Source: Marinomonas rhizomae
GTDB taxonomy: Bacteria > Pseudomonadota > Gammaproteobacteria > Pseudomonadales > Marinomonadaceae
Reading direction: 5' to 3'
Assembly (NCBI RefSeq): GCF_003315485.1
Contig: NZ_QNSE01000009.1
Location: 124,001 to 188,000, forward strand
Length of the DNA: 64,000 nt
This document shows positions 26,440 to 35,897 of this stretch, piece after piece. The translations under genes and the position numbers were made by a program. The notes beneath the pieces are model-generated. The model saw only the letters and a list, made by a program, of their open reading frames with translations. It did not search any database and had not been told where the DNA came from. How positions within the stretch are numbered: the stretch's first letter is position 1; the number at the start of each line of letters is the position of its first letter.

Positions 26440-27873
26440 TTATGGACGGATTAAAGACTCATAGAGCTGGGTCCACTGTTCAGTCACCGCTTCCCAGCTG
26501 TAGTCGTAACTCATTGCGTTTTTCTGTTTTTCCTGCCAGTTATGAGTCTCATGAAAGCACTTTATAGTGCGTTCCATCGCGGCTTGCAAAGACTCCGCAT
26601 TAGCGGATTGGAAAACAAACCCGTTTGATTTTTCTCCTTCCTCAAACACGGTATCTGCTAAGCCACCTGTTTGCCTTACTACGGGTAAGGTTCCATATTT
26701 TAATGCGTAGAGCTGTGTTAAGCCGCAAGGCTCAAAGCGGGATGGAATAAGCAAGGCATCAATACCTGCTTGGAGACGATGAGAATAATCTTCAAAGTAG
26801 CCAATACGTACAGAGACTTGAGTTGGATAATTCTTTTGCAGCTCTAAATATTGGTTTTCTAGATATTTATCGCCTGAACCTAGGAGGATTAGCCGAGCCC
26901 CTTTTTCTAAGATACTTGGCATCACTTGTAAAACTAGATCTAATCCTTTTTGCTCAGTTAGTCGACTAACAATACCAAACACTGGCTGATTGAGATCTTC
27001 TGAGAGGCCATTTTCTTGTAATAACGCCAGCTTGTTAGTTTGTTTTTGGCTGAGTGTCTTGATGCCGTAATTGTGTGTAATCAGTGTATCTTTATCTGGT
27101 GACCATTGATCATAGTCGACGCCATTTAAAATACCGACCAGCTTGTCTTTCATCGACCTTAGGACACCATCTAGGCCGTCGCCATACTCTGGTGTAAGAA
27201 TTTCTTTGGCATACGTAGGGCTAACGGTAGTGACAGCGTCAGCATAAACTAAACCTGCTTTAAGGCCGGAGAATCGCCCATAAAACTCCATGCCGTGCAT
27301 AGTGAGTAAGTCTGGTGATAATTGCATGCTGGAAAATTGATTCATGTCAAAACTACCGTTATAGCGTAAATTATGCACGGTTGTGACAACTGGGATATGT
27401 TCTGCTTTCCAGCTTTCCAAATACGCAGCGGCAAAGCCCGTTTGCCAATCGTTTAAATGAAGTATGTCTGCTTGCCAATTCATAAGGTGTCCATGGCGCG
27501 CTAGCGTAGCCGCTGCCCATGACAATGCTGCAAAACGTATATGATTATCTTCGAAATCTATGCCGTTGTTATCTACATAAGGTCCGTCGTCACGTTCATA
27601 AAGCGCTTGGCATTGTAGCAGCCAGATGGGGGTGTCATTTTCAGGTATATGAGTTTCGAGAAGTAGTAAATCTCCAACCCCAAATGGATTTCCTAGGTTG
27701 ATACTCTTTTGAATTGGCGCTACCTTTTCCAGTATGCCTTGGTAAGCAGGCATGATTAGCTTTACATCGTGGCCTTTCTTTCTCAAAGCGACAGGTAGGG
27801 CGCCAGCGACATCGGCTAAACCACCGGTTTTAATTAGAGGGTAAACTTCGGAGGCGGCAAATAGTATTTTCAT
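26440..27873 (-). CDS. glgA: glycogen synthase (ADP-glucose)
   Basis: Transfers glucose from ADP-glucose to the growing alpha-1,4-glucan. The 477 residues are normal for bacterial GT5 enzymes. The ADP-glucose loop KTGGLADVAGALP is at 16-28, and the C-terminal half has the SRFEPCGLTQLYALKYG motif (conserved Glu) and a GGLADTV stretch. The gene is divergent from glgC, so the two committed steps of glycogen synthesis are controlled from one 93-base region. Branching, debranching and phosphorylase genes are not in this window. Confidence 0.94.
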   Translation of the reverse strand: MKILFAASEVYPLIKTGGLADVAGALPVALRKKGHDVKLIMPAYQGILEKVAPIQKSINLGNPFGVGDLLLLETHIPENDTPIWLLQCQALYERDDGPYVDNNGIDFEDNHIRFAALSWAAATLARHGHLMNWQADILHLNDWQTGFAAAYLESWKAEHIPVVTTVHNLRYNGSFDMNQFSSMQLSPDLLTMHGMEFYGRFSGLKAGLVYADAVTTVSPTYAKEILTPEYGDGLDGVLRSMKDKLVGILNGVDYDQWSPDKDTLITHNYGIKTLSQKQTNKLALLQENGLSEDLNQPVFGIVSRLTEQKGLDLVLQVMPSILEKGARLILLGSGDKYLENQYLELQKNYPTQVSVRIGYFEDYSHRLQAGIDALLIPSRFEPCGLTQLYALKYGTLPVVRQTGGLADTVFEEGEKSNGFVFQSANAESLQAAMERTIKCFHETHNWQEKQKNAMSYDYSWEAVTEQWTQLYESLIRP

Positions 27874-27966
27874 TATTATGCATCTTATTGATTTGGAATA
27901 ATGATAAGAGTATACCTAAATGGAACTTTGAATTGAGTGTGTTGATAAAAATTTTAAGGGTATCAC

Positions 27967-29220
27967 ATGGATTTAAATACGGCGCGTATGAAAACTCTGT
28001 CCATTATCCTAGCCGGTGGACGTGGTTCAAGATTAAAACAATTAACCGATAACCGTTCAAAACCTGCCGTGCCTATTGCCGGTAAGTACAAAATTATAGA
28101 TTTCCCGCTCTCTAATTGTATCAACTCAGGTATGCGCCGGATTGCTGTCCTGACACAATACCGTTCTCATACTTTGAACCAGCATGTTCAACGGGGTTGG
28201 AACTTTCTACGCTCAGATTTTAATGAATTCATCGAATTATGGCCTGCCCAGCAACAGACTGGCGGTGATTGGTATCGTGGAACAGCTGATGCGGTTTACC
28301 AAAACTTGACCATGATTGATGGTTTAGAAAGTGAGTACATTTTGATTCTTGCTGGTGACCATGTTTACAAGCAAGATTATAGCCTTATGCTACAAGATCA
28401 CATTGAAAGTGGAGCGGATGTCACTGTCGCTTGTATAGAAGTACCTCTGAAAGAGGCGGATCAGTTTGGCATTATGCATGTAGATGAAAGTGATAATATT
28501 ATCGCGTTCGAAGAAAAGCCTTCTGACCCGCCTACTATGCCTGGTAAGCCTAATGTCTCGCTTGCGAGCATGGGGATTTATATCTTTAATACTAAATTTT
28601 TGTCTGAGAATTTGCGTTCGGATGCCCGTGATGACGATTCTAGTCATGATTTTGGTAAGGACTTAATTCCCTTGTTTGTTGGGCGCAGTAAAATCAAAGC
28701 GCATCATTTTTCTCAGAGTGTAATTGATAATAAGAGCTACCCTGATGCTCCTTATTGGCGTGATGTGGGCACGTTGACGGCTTATTGGGAAGCCAATATG
28801 GACTTGACTCGTTTGGTTCCTGAGTTGGATTTATACGATGAAGAGTGGCCGATTCGCACCGCTCAATATCAGCGACCGGCGGCCAAGTTTAATTATAATT
28901 ATGAAGAGCGAATTGGTACCGCATTAAATTCTGTAGTGTCTGCAGGTTGTATCGTTTCAGGTTCAACGGTTGAGCAGTCAATTTTGTTTAATAACGTACG
29001 AGTGAACTCTTATTCGTATGTGAATAAATCAGTTATCTTGCCTCGATGCGATATTGGTCGCCATTGCCGCTTGAATAAAGTAGTTGTGGATTCTGATTGT
29101 TGTATCCCTGAAGGGACAGTTATTGGCGAAGATCCTGTTGCTGATGCGGCACGGTTTTATCGAAATTCAGATGGTATCACCTTGGTGACGCAAGGCATGA
29201 TCGAAGCCTTAGCCGACTGA
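27967..29220 (+). CDS. glgC: glucose-1-phosphate adenylyltransferase
   Basis: Makes ADP-glucose from ATP and glucose-1-phosphate, the regulated first step of glycogen synthesis. The 417 residues hold an N-terminal nucleotidyltransferase fold (LAGGRGSRLKQLTDNRSKPAVPIAGKY, given here as positions 15-41), the active-site segments GDHVY and FEEKP, and a C-terminal beta-helix that carries allosteric sites. ATG 27967 is taken; ATG 27988 (MKTLSII) is an equally good start by homology. A strong terminator lies 33 bases after the stop. Confidence 0.93.
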   Translation: MDLNTARMKTLSIILAGGRGSRLKQLTDNRSKPAVPIAGKYKIIDFPLSNCINSGMRRIAVLTQYRSHTLNQHVQRGWNFLRSDFNEFIELWPAQQQTGGDWYRGTADAVYQNLTMIDGLESEYILILAGDHVYKQDYSLMLQDHIESGADVTVACIEVPLKEADQFGIMHVDESDNIIAFEEKPSDPPTMPGKPNVSLASMGIYIFNTKFLSENLRSDARDDDSSHDFGKDLIPLFVGRSKIKAHHFSQSVIDNKSYPDAPYWRDVGTLTAYWEANMDLTRLVPELDLYDEEWPIRTAQYQRPAAKFNYNYEERIGTALNSVVSAGCIVSGSTVEQSILFNNVRVNSYSYVNKSVILPRCDIGRHCRLNKVVVDSDCCIPEGTVIGEDPVADAARFYRNSDGITLVTQGMIEALAD

Positions 29221-29253
29221 TTTTTTTGTGATTCAGTGCGTAAATATAATTGC

Positions 29254-29280
29254 AAGCCGCTTTTTTAAGCGGCTTTTTTA
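29254..29280 (+). terminator. intrinsic terminator of glgC
   Basis: AAGCCGCTT pairs with AAGCGGCTT around four T's and is followed by five T's. Confidence 0.92.
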
Positions 29281-29589
29281 TATTTCAAATAAACGAAAGT
29301 TGGCATTTTTCTTTGGCTTAACTGGGATGATTATTGAACTACTGTCCCGTATAAGCTTGAAAAACAATAAATTGGGCGCATTAGTAAGGTTTGAATTTTT
29401 AGTTATTGGATTGAATGTCGGTTATCCCCGTAAGTTGTGGATAACCCTATTGGTGAATCTTTGATAACTTACGCAAAACCAGTCACTATGCAGCTTTGAT
29501 CATGGGTGTTCATTTCTTCTGCAGTCTTTGGTTTAACTTACGTTAATTGGGTAATGTGTTTATATTTTCACCTGAAATGAGGGCGTTTT
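29281..29589. other. intergenic region upstream of riboflavin synthase
   Basis: About 310 bases with no credible gene. It contains a perfect inverted repeat GGTTATCC (29420-29427) / GGATAACC (29439-29446); its right side includes TGTGGATAA, the reverse complement of the consensus DnaA box. I searched for the conserved parts of an FMN riboswitch before the synthase gene and saw none. Confidence 0.5.
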
Positions 29590-30222
29590 ATGTTTACGGG
29601 TATTGTTCAGGGCACAGCTACTGTCCAAGAAGCGAGTCAAGTTGGGCGGAATAAGCGCCTTGAAATTGTTTTTCCTGCTGGGGTTATGTTAAGTCAGCAA
29701 CTTGGTGCGAGTGTGGCAATAAATGGTGTGTGCCTTACTGTTGCGGAAATAGGTCATGATGTACTGACATTTGATGTCATCGATACCACATTAGCGCTCA
29801 CCAACATTGGCCAATTGCAGGCTGGCGATACGGTTAATTTTGAGCGTGCGGCAAAAATGGGTGATGAAATTGGCGGGCATGTAATGTCTGGTCACATAAT
29901 GACATCTGTTACGGTATCGATGATTGAGAAGGTTGAAGAAAGTGTCCATATTCGTTTTACGACAGACCGCCAAGATGAAGTAGATGCTAGACGTTACTTA
30001 TTCAACAAGGGATACGTTGGTTTGAATGGGTCAAGTTTGACAATTAGTGATATTGGCAATGATTGGTTGGAGGTTTCTTTAATTCCTGAAACAATCAGGC
30101 TTACTACATTTGGTAGCTTATCCATTGGCGATAAAGTGAATCTTGAAATAGATGCGCATACGCAAGCGACAGTTGATACTGTCGAGCGTATTTTAAAGGA
30201 ACGAGGTGTTGTTTTACCGTAG
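29590..30222 (+). CDS. ribE: riboflavin synthase, alpha subunit
   Basis: Converts two molecules of dimethylribityllumazine into riboflavin. The 210 residues are two similar barrel domains: the first starts MFTGIVQGTA with INGVCLTV and GGHVMSGHIMT, the second has FNKGYVGLNGSSLTIS and ends with VDTVERIL. SGHIMT, where most species have SGHVDG, matches the E. coli enzyme (also named RibC). No other rib gene is near, as in E. coli. The start ATG follows a GAGGG site by 8 bases. Confidence 0.92.
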   Translation: MFTGIVQGTATVQEASQVGRNKRLEIVFPAGVMLSQQLGASVAINGVCLTVAEIGHDVLTFDVIDTTLALTNIGQLQAGDTVNFERAAKMGDEIGGHVMSGHIMTSVTVSMIEKVEESVHIRFTTDRQDEVDARRYLFNKGYVGLNGSSLTISDIGNDWLEVSLIPETIRLTTFGSLSIGDKVNLEIDAHTQATVDTVERILKERGVVLP

Positions 30223-30456
30223 AAGGTAGATAGTTGCGACTCCAGTATGTTTGATCTCGGAAATAAATGGAGTCCGCGCTCGATTTTCGGTAGAATGCTC
30301 GCCAATTTCTATCCTGAATACTTGTTGATAAGTTTTTCATTGAGCTGGCATGGTTGTGCTGGCTGATTAATGCAGCGTTTAGATTAAAAATGTGCATGCT
30401 GACACATTTATCAACAGGTAATCATTCAAATATCGCTTTTAAAGTGTGAGTAAATA

Positions 30457-32262
30457 GTGTCTTCCAATAATCTTAAGCACATACGCAATTTTAGTATCAT
30501 CGCCCATATCGACCACGGAAAATCGACCTTAGCCGATCGCTTCATTCAGACTTGTGAAGGTTTGAGCGAACGTGAAATGTCCGCTCAGGTTCTTGACTCT
30601 ATGGACATCGAGCGTGAGCGAGGCATTACCATCAAGGCGCAAAGCGTAACGCTTGATTACCATGCAAAAGATGGTCAAGTTTATCAATTGAACTTTATCG
30701 ATACACCAGGACATGTTGATTTCTCTTATGAGGTCTCACGTTCTCTTGCAGCCTGTGAAGGTGCATTGCTGGTGGTTGATGCGGCACAAGGTGTTGAGGC
30801 TCAATCAGTTGCTAACTGTTATACCGCCATCGAGCAAGGACTCGAAGTTATGCCGGTATTGAATAAAATAGACTTACCTCAAGCTGAACCTGAGCGTGTT
30901 TGTGCTGAAATTGAAGAGATCATTGGTATCGATGCAATGGATGCTGTGACCTGTTCAGCAAAAACAGGCATGGGTGTTGATGATGTTTTAGAGCGTCTGG
31001 TGGCGACCGTTCCACCACCAGAAGGTGATGTGGATGCGCCGCTTCAAGCGCTTATTATCGATTCATGGTTTGATAATTATCTGGGTGTGGTTTCCCTTGT
31101 TCGTATTAAGCAAGGTACTTTACGTAAAAAAGACAAGATTTATATTAAATCTACTAAGATGTCTCACCCTGTTGATATGGCTGGTATTTTTACGCCAAAA
31201 CGTAAAGAAACTGGCGTGTTGAGAGCGGGGGAAGTAGGTTATGTTGTTGCGGGTATTAAAGACATTCATGGTGCGCCAGTGGGGGATACCATTACCCATA
31301 CTTCGACACCTGATGTTCCTCAATTAGCGGGTTTCCAAAAAGTTAAACCGCAAGTTTATGCTGGTGTTTTCCCAGTAAGCTCGGATCAATACGAAGATTT
31401 TCGTGTTGCCTTGGATAAATTGACACTAAACGATGCGTCGCTGTTCTTTGAACCTGAAAGCTCTGATGCATTAGGCTTTGGCTTTCGTTGTGGCTTCTTA
31501 GGCATGCTGCATATGGAAATCATTCAGGAACGTTTAGAGCGAGAATACGATTTAGACTTAATTACCACTGCGCCAACAGTTGTGTTTGAAGTTGAGTTAA
31601 ATAACGGTGACGTAATTAATGTAGATAGCCCGTCAAAAATGCCTGATCCAGCGACTATTAAAGAAATGCGTGAACCAATCGTGGAAGCCAATATTTTGGT
31701 GCCGCAGGAGTATTTGGGTAACGTTATTACATTATGTGTAGAGAAGCGCGGTATTCAAAAAGACATGTTATACGTTGGCCGACAAGTGCAGTTACGCTAT
31801 CAGCTACCAATGAACGAAGTGGTTATGGACTTCTTTGATAAATTGAAATCTTGTAGTCGCGGTTTCGCTTCTTTGGATTACAGCTTTTCTCACTTTAGCC
31901 CTGCACCATTGTGTCGTTTGGATATATTGATTAATGGTGAGCGTGTCGATGCCCTAGCACTGATTATGCATAAAGATAACGTGCAGTTCCGAGGCCGAGC
32001 CTTGTGTGAAAAAATGAAGGACTTGATTCCTCGTCAGATGTTCGATGTGGCAATCCAAGGGGCTGTTGGTGCGAAAGTTATTTCGCGTACAACGGTGAAA
32101 GCTCTGCGTAAAAACGTTATCGCTAAGTGTTACGGTGGTGATGTTAGTCGTAAGAAGAAACTGTTACAGAAACAGAAAGAAGGTAAAAAGCGCATGAAGC
32201 AGGTGGGTAATGTTGAAGTACCACAATCTGCTTTCCTTGCGGTTTTACAACTGGATAGCTAG
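30457..32262 (+). CDS. lepA: elongation factor 4 (LepA)
   Basis: A ribosome-associated GTPase of 601 residues, which back-translocates or otherwise corrects stalled ribosomes and helps subunit assembly. G1 [10 protein letters not shown]3 DTPGHVD and G4 NKIDLP are in place; the C-terminal domain ends with the Lys/Arg-rich [18 protein letters not shown] typical of LepA. It starts with GTG. It opens the lepA-lepB-rnc-era-recO-acpS cluster, with lepB 51 bases downstream. Confidence 0.95.
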   Translation: MSSNNLKHIRNFSIIAHIDHGKSTLADRFIQTCEGLSEREMSAQVLDSMDIERERGITIKAQSVTLDYHAKDGQVYQLNFIDTPGHVDFSYEVSRSLAACEGALLVVDAAQGVEAQSVANCYTAIEQGLEVMPVLNKIDLPQAEPERVCAEIEEIIGIDAMDAVTCSAKTGMGVDDVLERLVATVPPPEGDVDAPLQALIIDSWFDNYLGVVSLVRIKQGTLRKKDKIYIKSTKMSHPVDMAGIFTPKRKETGVLRAGEVGYVVAGIKDIHGAPVGDTITHTSTPDVPQLAGFQKVKPQVYAGVFPVSSDQYEDFRVALDKLTLNDASLFFEPESSDALGFGFRCGFLGMLHMEIIQERLEREYDLDLITTAPTVVFEVELNNGDVINVDSPSKMPDPATIKEMREPIVEANILVPQEYLGNVITLCVEKRGIQKDMLYVGRQVQLRYQLPMNEVVMDFFDKLKSCSRGFASLDYSFSHFSPAPLCRLDILINGERVDALALIMHKDNVQFRGRALCEKMKDLIPRQMFDVAIQGAVGAKVISRTTVKALRKNVIAKCYGGDVSRKKKLLQKQKEGKKRMKQVGNVEVPQSAFLAVLQLDS

Positions 32263-32313
32263 CCAGATAATCAACAGGGGTGCCAGGGGCACTCCTTGGT
32301 GGAGAAATGAACT

Positions 32314-33138
32314 ATGGGTTTTGATTTCGAATTGATACTGGCCATTGCATTTTTGGTGACAGGTGTCTTCTGGGTTTACGACCGTGTTGTGTATTTGCCA
32401 AAACGTAAGGTTGTGTTGGCAAATATGGCGACCGAAACGCGAGCTGTGTTGAGTAAAGATGCTCAGCAGCGATTGGCTGACACGCCTAAGTTTGTTGTGG
32501 AAGTGAAGTCATACTTCATTATTATCGCTGTTATCTTTGGTCTCCGTTCTTTTGTTGTCGAGCCTTTTCAGATTCCATCTGGTTCCATGCTGCCAACACT
32601 AAAAATTGGCGATTTTATTCTAGTGAATAAGTTTGACTACGGTCTTCGTTTACCGGTTTTAAATACGACGCTAATCCCAACCACAGAACCTAAGCGTGGC
32701 GATGTGGTTGTTTTTAAATATCCTCTAGATCCTAGTCTAAACTATATTAAACGTTTGGTGGGCTTACCTGGTGATCAAGTGAGTTATCACAATAAGATTT
32801 TGACGGTTAATGGCGAGCAAGTGAGCAAAGAATTTTTAGCTAAATTGCCAGTATCCTTGAACCCAGATCAAGAACCTGTTGATTTATTTAGCGAGAATTT
32901 AGGCGGTGTAAAACACGATATTTATAATAGTTACCGATTTACACCTCACGAAGGTGAATGGACTGTACCAGCAGGGCATTACTTTGTGATGGGGGATAAT
33001 CGAGATAATAGTGCAGACAGTCGATTCTGGGGATTCGTACCAGATGAAAACATGAAGGGGCGAGCTTTTTATGTCTGGCTGCATTGGGATAAGTTTTTCA
33101 GTATCCCAAGCTTTAAACACAACGGTTTGATTGAATAA
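32314..33138 (+). CDS. lepB: signal peptidase I
   Basis: Inner-membrane serine protease that removes signal peptides from exported proteins. The 274 residues have two membrane segments (about 5-23 and 66-84) before the periplasmic catalytic domain. The catalytic pair is S91 in PSGSMLPTL and K146 in [11 protein letters not shown], the same positions as in E. coli; the conserved [12 protein letters not shown] box is near the end. lepA-lepB order is common to gammaproteobacteria. Confidence 0.95.
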   Translation: MGFDFELILAIAFLVTGVFWVYDRVVYLPKRKVVLANMATETRAVLSKDAQQRLADTPKFVVEVKSYFIIIAVIFGLRSFVVEPFQIPSGSMLPTLKIGDFILVNKFDYGLRLPVLNTTLIPTTEPKRGDVVVFKYPLDPSLNYIKRLVGLPGDQVSYHNKILTVNGEQVSKEFLAKLPVSLNPDQEPVDLFSENLGGVKHDIYNSYRFTPHEGEWTVPAGHYFVMGDNRDNSADSRFWGFVPDENMKGRAFYVWLHWDKFFSIPSFKHNGLIE

Positions 33139-33155
33139 GTATTTTTGGAGACATT

Positions 33156-33839
33156 TTGAGTTCATTGTATCAGAAGCTGAGTCGGCGAATTGGTTACTTT
33201 TTTGCTGACCTTGGACTGCTTGAACTGGCGCTAACGCACCGTAGTTTTGGTGGAAAAAATAACGAGCGCCTTGAGTTTTTGGGTGACTCTATTCTTAACT
33301 ATGTGATTGCGGAAGATCTTTTTCACCGTTTTCCAAAAGCCAAAGAAGGCGAATTAAGCCGTTTGAGAGCCTCATTGGTTAAAGGCGACACTTTAGCTGA
33401 ATTGGCAAGAGAGTTTGAGTTAGGTGACTATCTTAAGCTGGGCGCTGGAGAGCTGAAAAGTGGTGGCTTTAGACGTGACTCTATTTTGGCTGATACCGTC
33501 GAAGGGATTATTGGTGCTATGTATCTAGATGCTGGTATGGATGTTTGTCGGCAGCATATTTTAGAGTGGTATAAAGAGCGCTTAAATGCGACATCGTTAA
33601 AGATTGTTACTAAGGATGCAAAAACTCGACTACAAGAGTTTTTGCAAGCTCGTAAGCACGCACTGCCTCAATATGATGTTGTTAATATTGTCGGTGATCC
33701 TCATGATCAGACTTTTTATGTGCATTGTCATATAGAGCTGTGCGAAGAGTTCATTGAAGGTAAAGGCAATAGCCGACGAATTGCAGAGCAAAATGCAGCT
33801 GCAAAAGCATTGAAAAAATTGGAAAAGAAAGATGTCTGA
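33156..33839 (+). CDS. rnc: ribonuclease III
   Basis: Cleaves double-stranded RNA, including rRNA precursors. The 227 residues have the RNase III signature [13 protein letters not shown] at about 36-48, a second acidic site [15 protein letters not shown], and a C-terminal double-stranded RNA-binding domain from about 157. The start is TTG at 33156 with TTTGGAG just upstream; no in-frame ATG exists near the N-terminus. Its last 8 bases overlap the start of era. Confidence 0.94.
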   Translation: MSSLYQKLSRRIGYFFADLGLLELALTHRSFGGKNNERLEFLGDSILNYVIAEDLFHRFPKAKEGELSRLRASLVKGDTLAELAREFELGDYLKLGAGELKSGGFRRDSILADTVEGIIGAMYLDAGMDVCRQHILEWYKERLNATSLKIVTKDAKTRLQEFLQARKHALPQYDVVNIVGDPHDQTFYVHCHIELCEEFIEGKGNSRRIAEQNAAAKALKKLEKKDV

Positions 33840-34740
33840 GCTTGAAGTTGAAGTTACGCACTGTGGCTATATTGCCATTGTTGGCCGCCCTAATGTGGGT
33901 AAGTCAACTTTGCTTAATCACATCTTGGGGCAAAAATTATCTATTACTTCACGTAAGCCACAGACAACCCGAGATCAGATTCTAGGTGTTAAGACTGAGG
34001 GGCATGTTCAGGCGATTTATGTCGATACGCCGGGATTGCATTTAGGTGAAACGAAAGCCATTAACCGTATTATGAATAAGGCAGCTGCAGCGGCGTTGAA
34101 AGATGTTGATGTTGTGCTGTTTGTTATTGATGCGGACAGATGGACTGAGGAAGATGAATCGGTTCTTCAAAAGGTGAAGCACGCTCGCTGCCCTGTTATT
34201 CTGGTAGTGAATAAAGTGGATCAGTTGGATCAAAAAGAAGACCTTTTGCCTCGCTTAGCGAACTTATCTGATCGGATGAGTTTTGCTCAGATTGTTCCTA
34301 TTTCGGCGCTGCGTAATAATAATTTAGACCGTTTGGAACGCTTAGTTGAAAGCTATATTCCTGAAGGTACACAGTTTTATCCTGAAGATCAGATCACGAA
34401 CCGTAGCTCGCGCTTTTTAGCGGCGGAAATAGTGCGTGAAAAGATCACCCGTCAGCTTGGACAAGAAGTGCCTTATGAAGTGGCGGTACAGATAGAAGAG
34501 TTTGTCTACGAAGAATCAGCTATTCATATTAGTGCTCTGATTTTGGTTGAACGAAATGGTCAAAAGCGTATTATCATCGGCGAACGTGGCGATAAAATTA
34601 AGCTTATTGGTAAAGAAGCACGTATTGATATGGAGAATTTATTCCAACATAAGGTGATGTTGAACCTTTGGATCAAAATACGTTCTGGTTGGTCGGATGA
34701 TGAGCGTGCTTTGGCCAGTTTGGGTTATCAGGAAGAATAA
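33832..34740 (+). CDS. era: GTPase Era
   Basis: A 302-residue GTPase that binds 16S rRNA near its 3' end and acts in 30S assembly. G1 GRPNVGKST, the PQTTRD switch, G3 DTPGLH and G4 NKVDQ are followed by a C-terminal KH domain with the [19 protein letters not shown] stretch. rnc-era overlap suggests coupled translation, as in E. coli. Confidence 0.95.
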   Translation: MSELEVEVTHCGYIAIVGRPNVGKSTLLNHILGQKLSITSRKPQTTRDQILGVKTEGHVQAIYVDTPGLHLGETKAINRIMNKAAAAALKDVDVVLFVIDADRWTEEDESVLQKVKHARCPVILVVNKVDQLDQKEDLLPRLANLSDRMSFAQIVPISALRNNNLDRLERLVESYIPEGTQFYPEDQITNRSSRFLAAEIVREKITRQLGQEVPYEVAVQIEEFVYEESAIHISALILVERNGQKRIIIGERGDKIKLIGKEARIDMENLFQHKVMLNLWIKIRSGWSDDERALASLGYQEE

Positions 34741-34745
34741 TTTCG

Positions 34746-35483
34746 ATGCGCGTTTCTGCGTATGTGATTCATACTCGCCCTTTCCAAGACAGTAAAATCC
34801 TGCTTGATATGTTAACCCTTGAGCAGGGTTTGATTCGGGGGGTGTGGCGGTTACCAAAAAAAGAGGCTCGGGTCATACCTGGGCCTTTTTTATGTTATGA
34901 AATGGAGTTTTCGGGTCGTAGTGATTTAAAAACGGTGAAAAGCTTGGAGTCAATAAAGTCTGCATCTTCTTTGGAGGGGTTGCCTTTATACGCAGCACTG
35001 TATGTGCATGAGTTACTTGAGAAGCTATTACCAGTTAACCTGCCATTGCCAGATGTTTTTGAGCTCTATCAATGGTTGATTGAAAATTTATACGCTGGTG
35101 CACCGATAGCACCTTTGTTAAGACGTTTCGAAGTTGGGCTTTTTTCTGAATTGGGTGTTGGTATTAATATGATATCAACCGGTCGGGGGGAACTGCTTGA
35201 GGCGCGTCAGATTTATCAGTTTCATTATAAATTTGGTTTACGGCCTTATTATGGAGAGATACCTAAACAAACGCCTATGTTGTTTGTTGAAGGGCAGGTG
35301 GCACTCGATTATCACGCAGGTAAGTGGACTGATAGGCAAGTTTTAAGCCTCGCCAAAGAGTTGCATCGTAATTGGTTAGACAGTTTGTTGAGCGGTAAGC
35401 CTGTCGTTTCTAGGCGCTTACTGCCAAAGCAGTCTTTTCAAGGGGAACGGCATTTAGGTGTGCCTATTTTTCGTGCCTTGTGA
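34746..35483 (+). CDS. recO: DNA repair protein RecO
   Basis: A recombination mediator (245 residues) that loads RecA on SSB-coated DNA with RecR. The N-terminal OB fold starts MRVSAYVIHTRPFQDSKILLD (given as 1-21 in two parts: MRVSAYVIHTRP and FQDSKILLD), and the C-terminal part has ALYVHELLEKLLP and RRFEVGLFSELG. It follows era by 5 bases. The gene normally next in this cluster, pdxJ, is missing; acpS comes directly after. Confidence 0.9.
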   Translation: MRVSAYVIHTRPFQDSKILLDMLTLEQGLIRGVWRLPKKEARVIPGPFLCYEMEFSGRSDLKTVKSLESIKSASSLEGLPLYAALYVHELLEKLLPVNLPLPDVFELYQWLIENLYAGAPIAPLLRRFEVGLFSELGVGINMISTGRGELLEARQIYQFHYKFGLRPYYGEIPKQTPMLFVEGQVALDYHAGKWTDRQVLSLAKELHRNWLDSLLSGKPVVSRRLLPKQSFQGERHLGVPIFRAL

Positions 35484-35510
35484 AAATGAGTTTTATAAAG
35501 AGGTGAGTGT

Positions 35511-35897
35511 TTGATTATTGGCATTGGTACGGATTTGGTAGAAATATCTCGTGTTACTCAATCTGTCGAGCGACTAGGTGAGCGATTCATTGATAGGATA
35601 TTAACCCCCGACGAGAAAGCGCGTTGGGCACAAATCAATAATGCAGATAAGGCAAATGCCTATGTTGCGAAGCGTTTTGCAGCGAAAGAAGCGGCAGTGA
35701 AAGCCTTGGGGACAGGAATTGGCTCAGGTGTCAGCTTCCAGCATTTTAGTGTGGGTAATCTACCTTCTGGTCAGCCAATACTGATAGTGGATGATAGCAT
35801 CACTGCTCGTTATGAGTTTCCTGTATCGTGGCATTTAAGCCTGACAGACGAAAAGGCTTATGCTCAGGCTTTTGTTGTGCTTGAGTCTAAGGGTTGA
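35511..35897 (+). CDS. acpS: holo-[acyl-carrier-protein] synthase
   Basis: Moves 4'-phosphopantetheine from CoA to apo-ACP. The 128 residues start IIGIGTDLVEISR, with the metal-binding Asp, and contain RFAAKEAAVKALGTGI with the catalytic Glu. The start is TTG with an AGAGGTGAG site upstream; no ATG is available. The last 34 bases overlap the end of barA on the other strand. Confidence 0.93.
   Translation: MIIGIGTDLVEISRVTQSVERLGERFIDRILTPDEKARWAQINNADKANAYVAKRFAAKEAAVKALGTGIGSGVSFQHFSVGNLPSGQPILIVDDSITARYEFPVSWHLSLTDEKAYAQAFVVLESKG

Noticed and set aside
29228-29464. Plus-strand open frame of 78 codons after glgC
   Set aside because: It runs through the glgC terminator hairpin and lacks a ribosome site and homology.
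29465-29589. Possible FMN riboswitch before riboflavin synthase
   Set aside because: The conserved parts of the RFN element (GGGGCAGGGT-like and ACCGGCGG-like) are not present.
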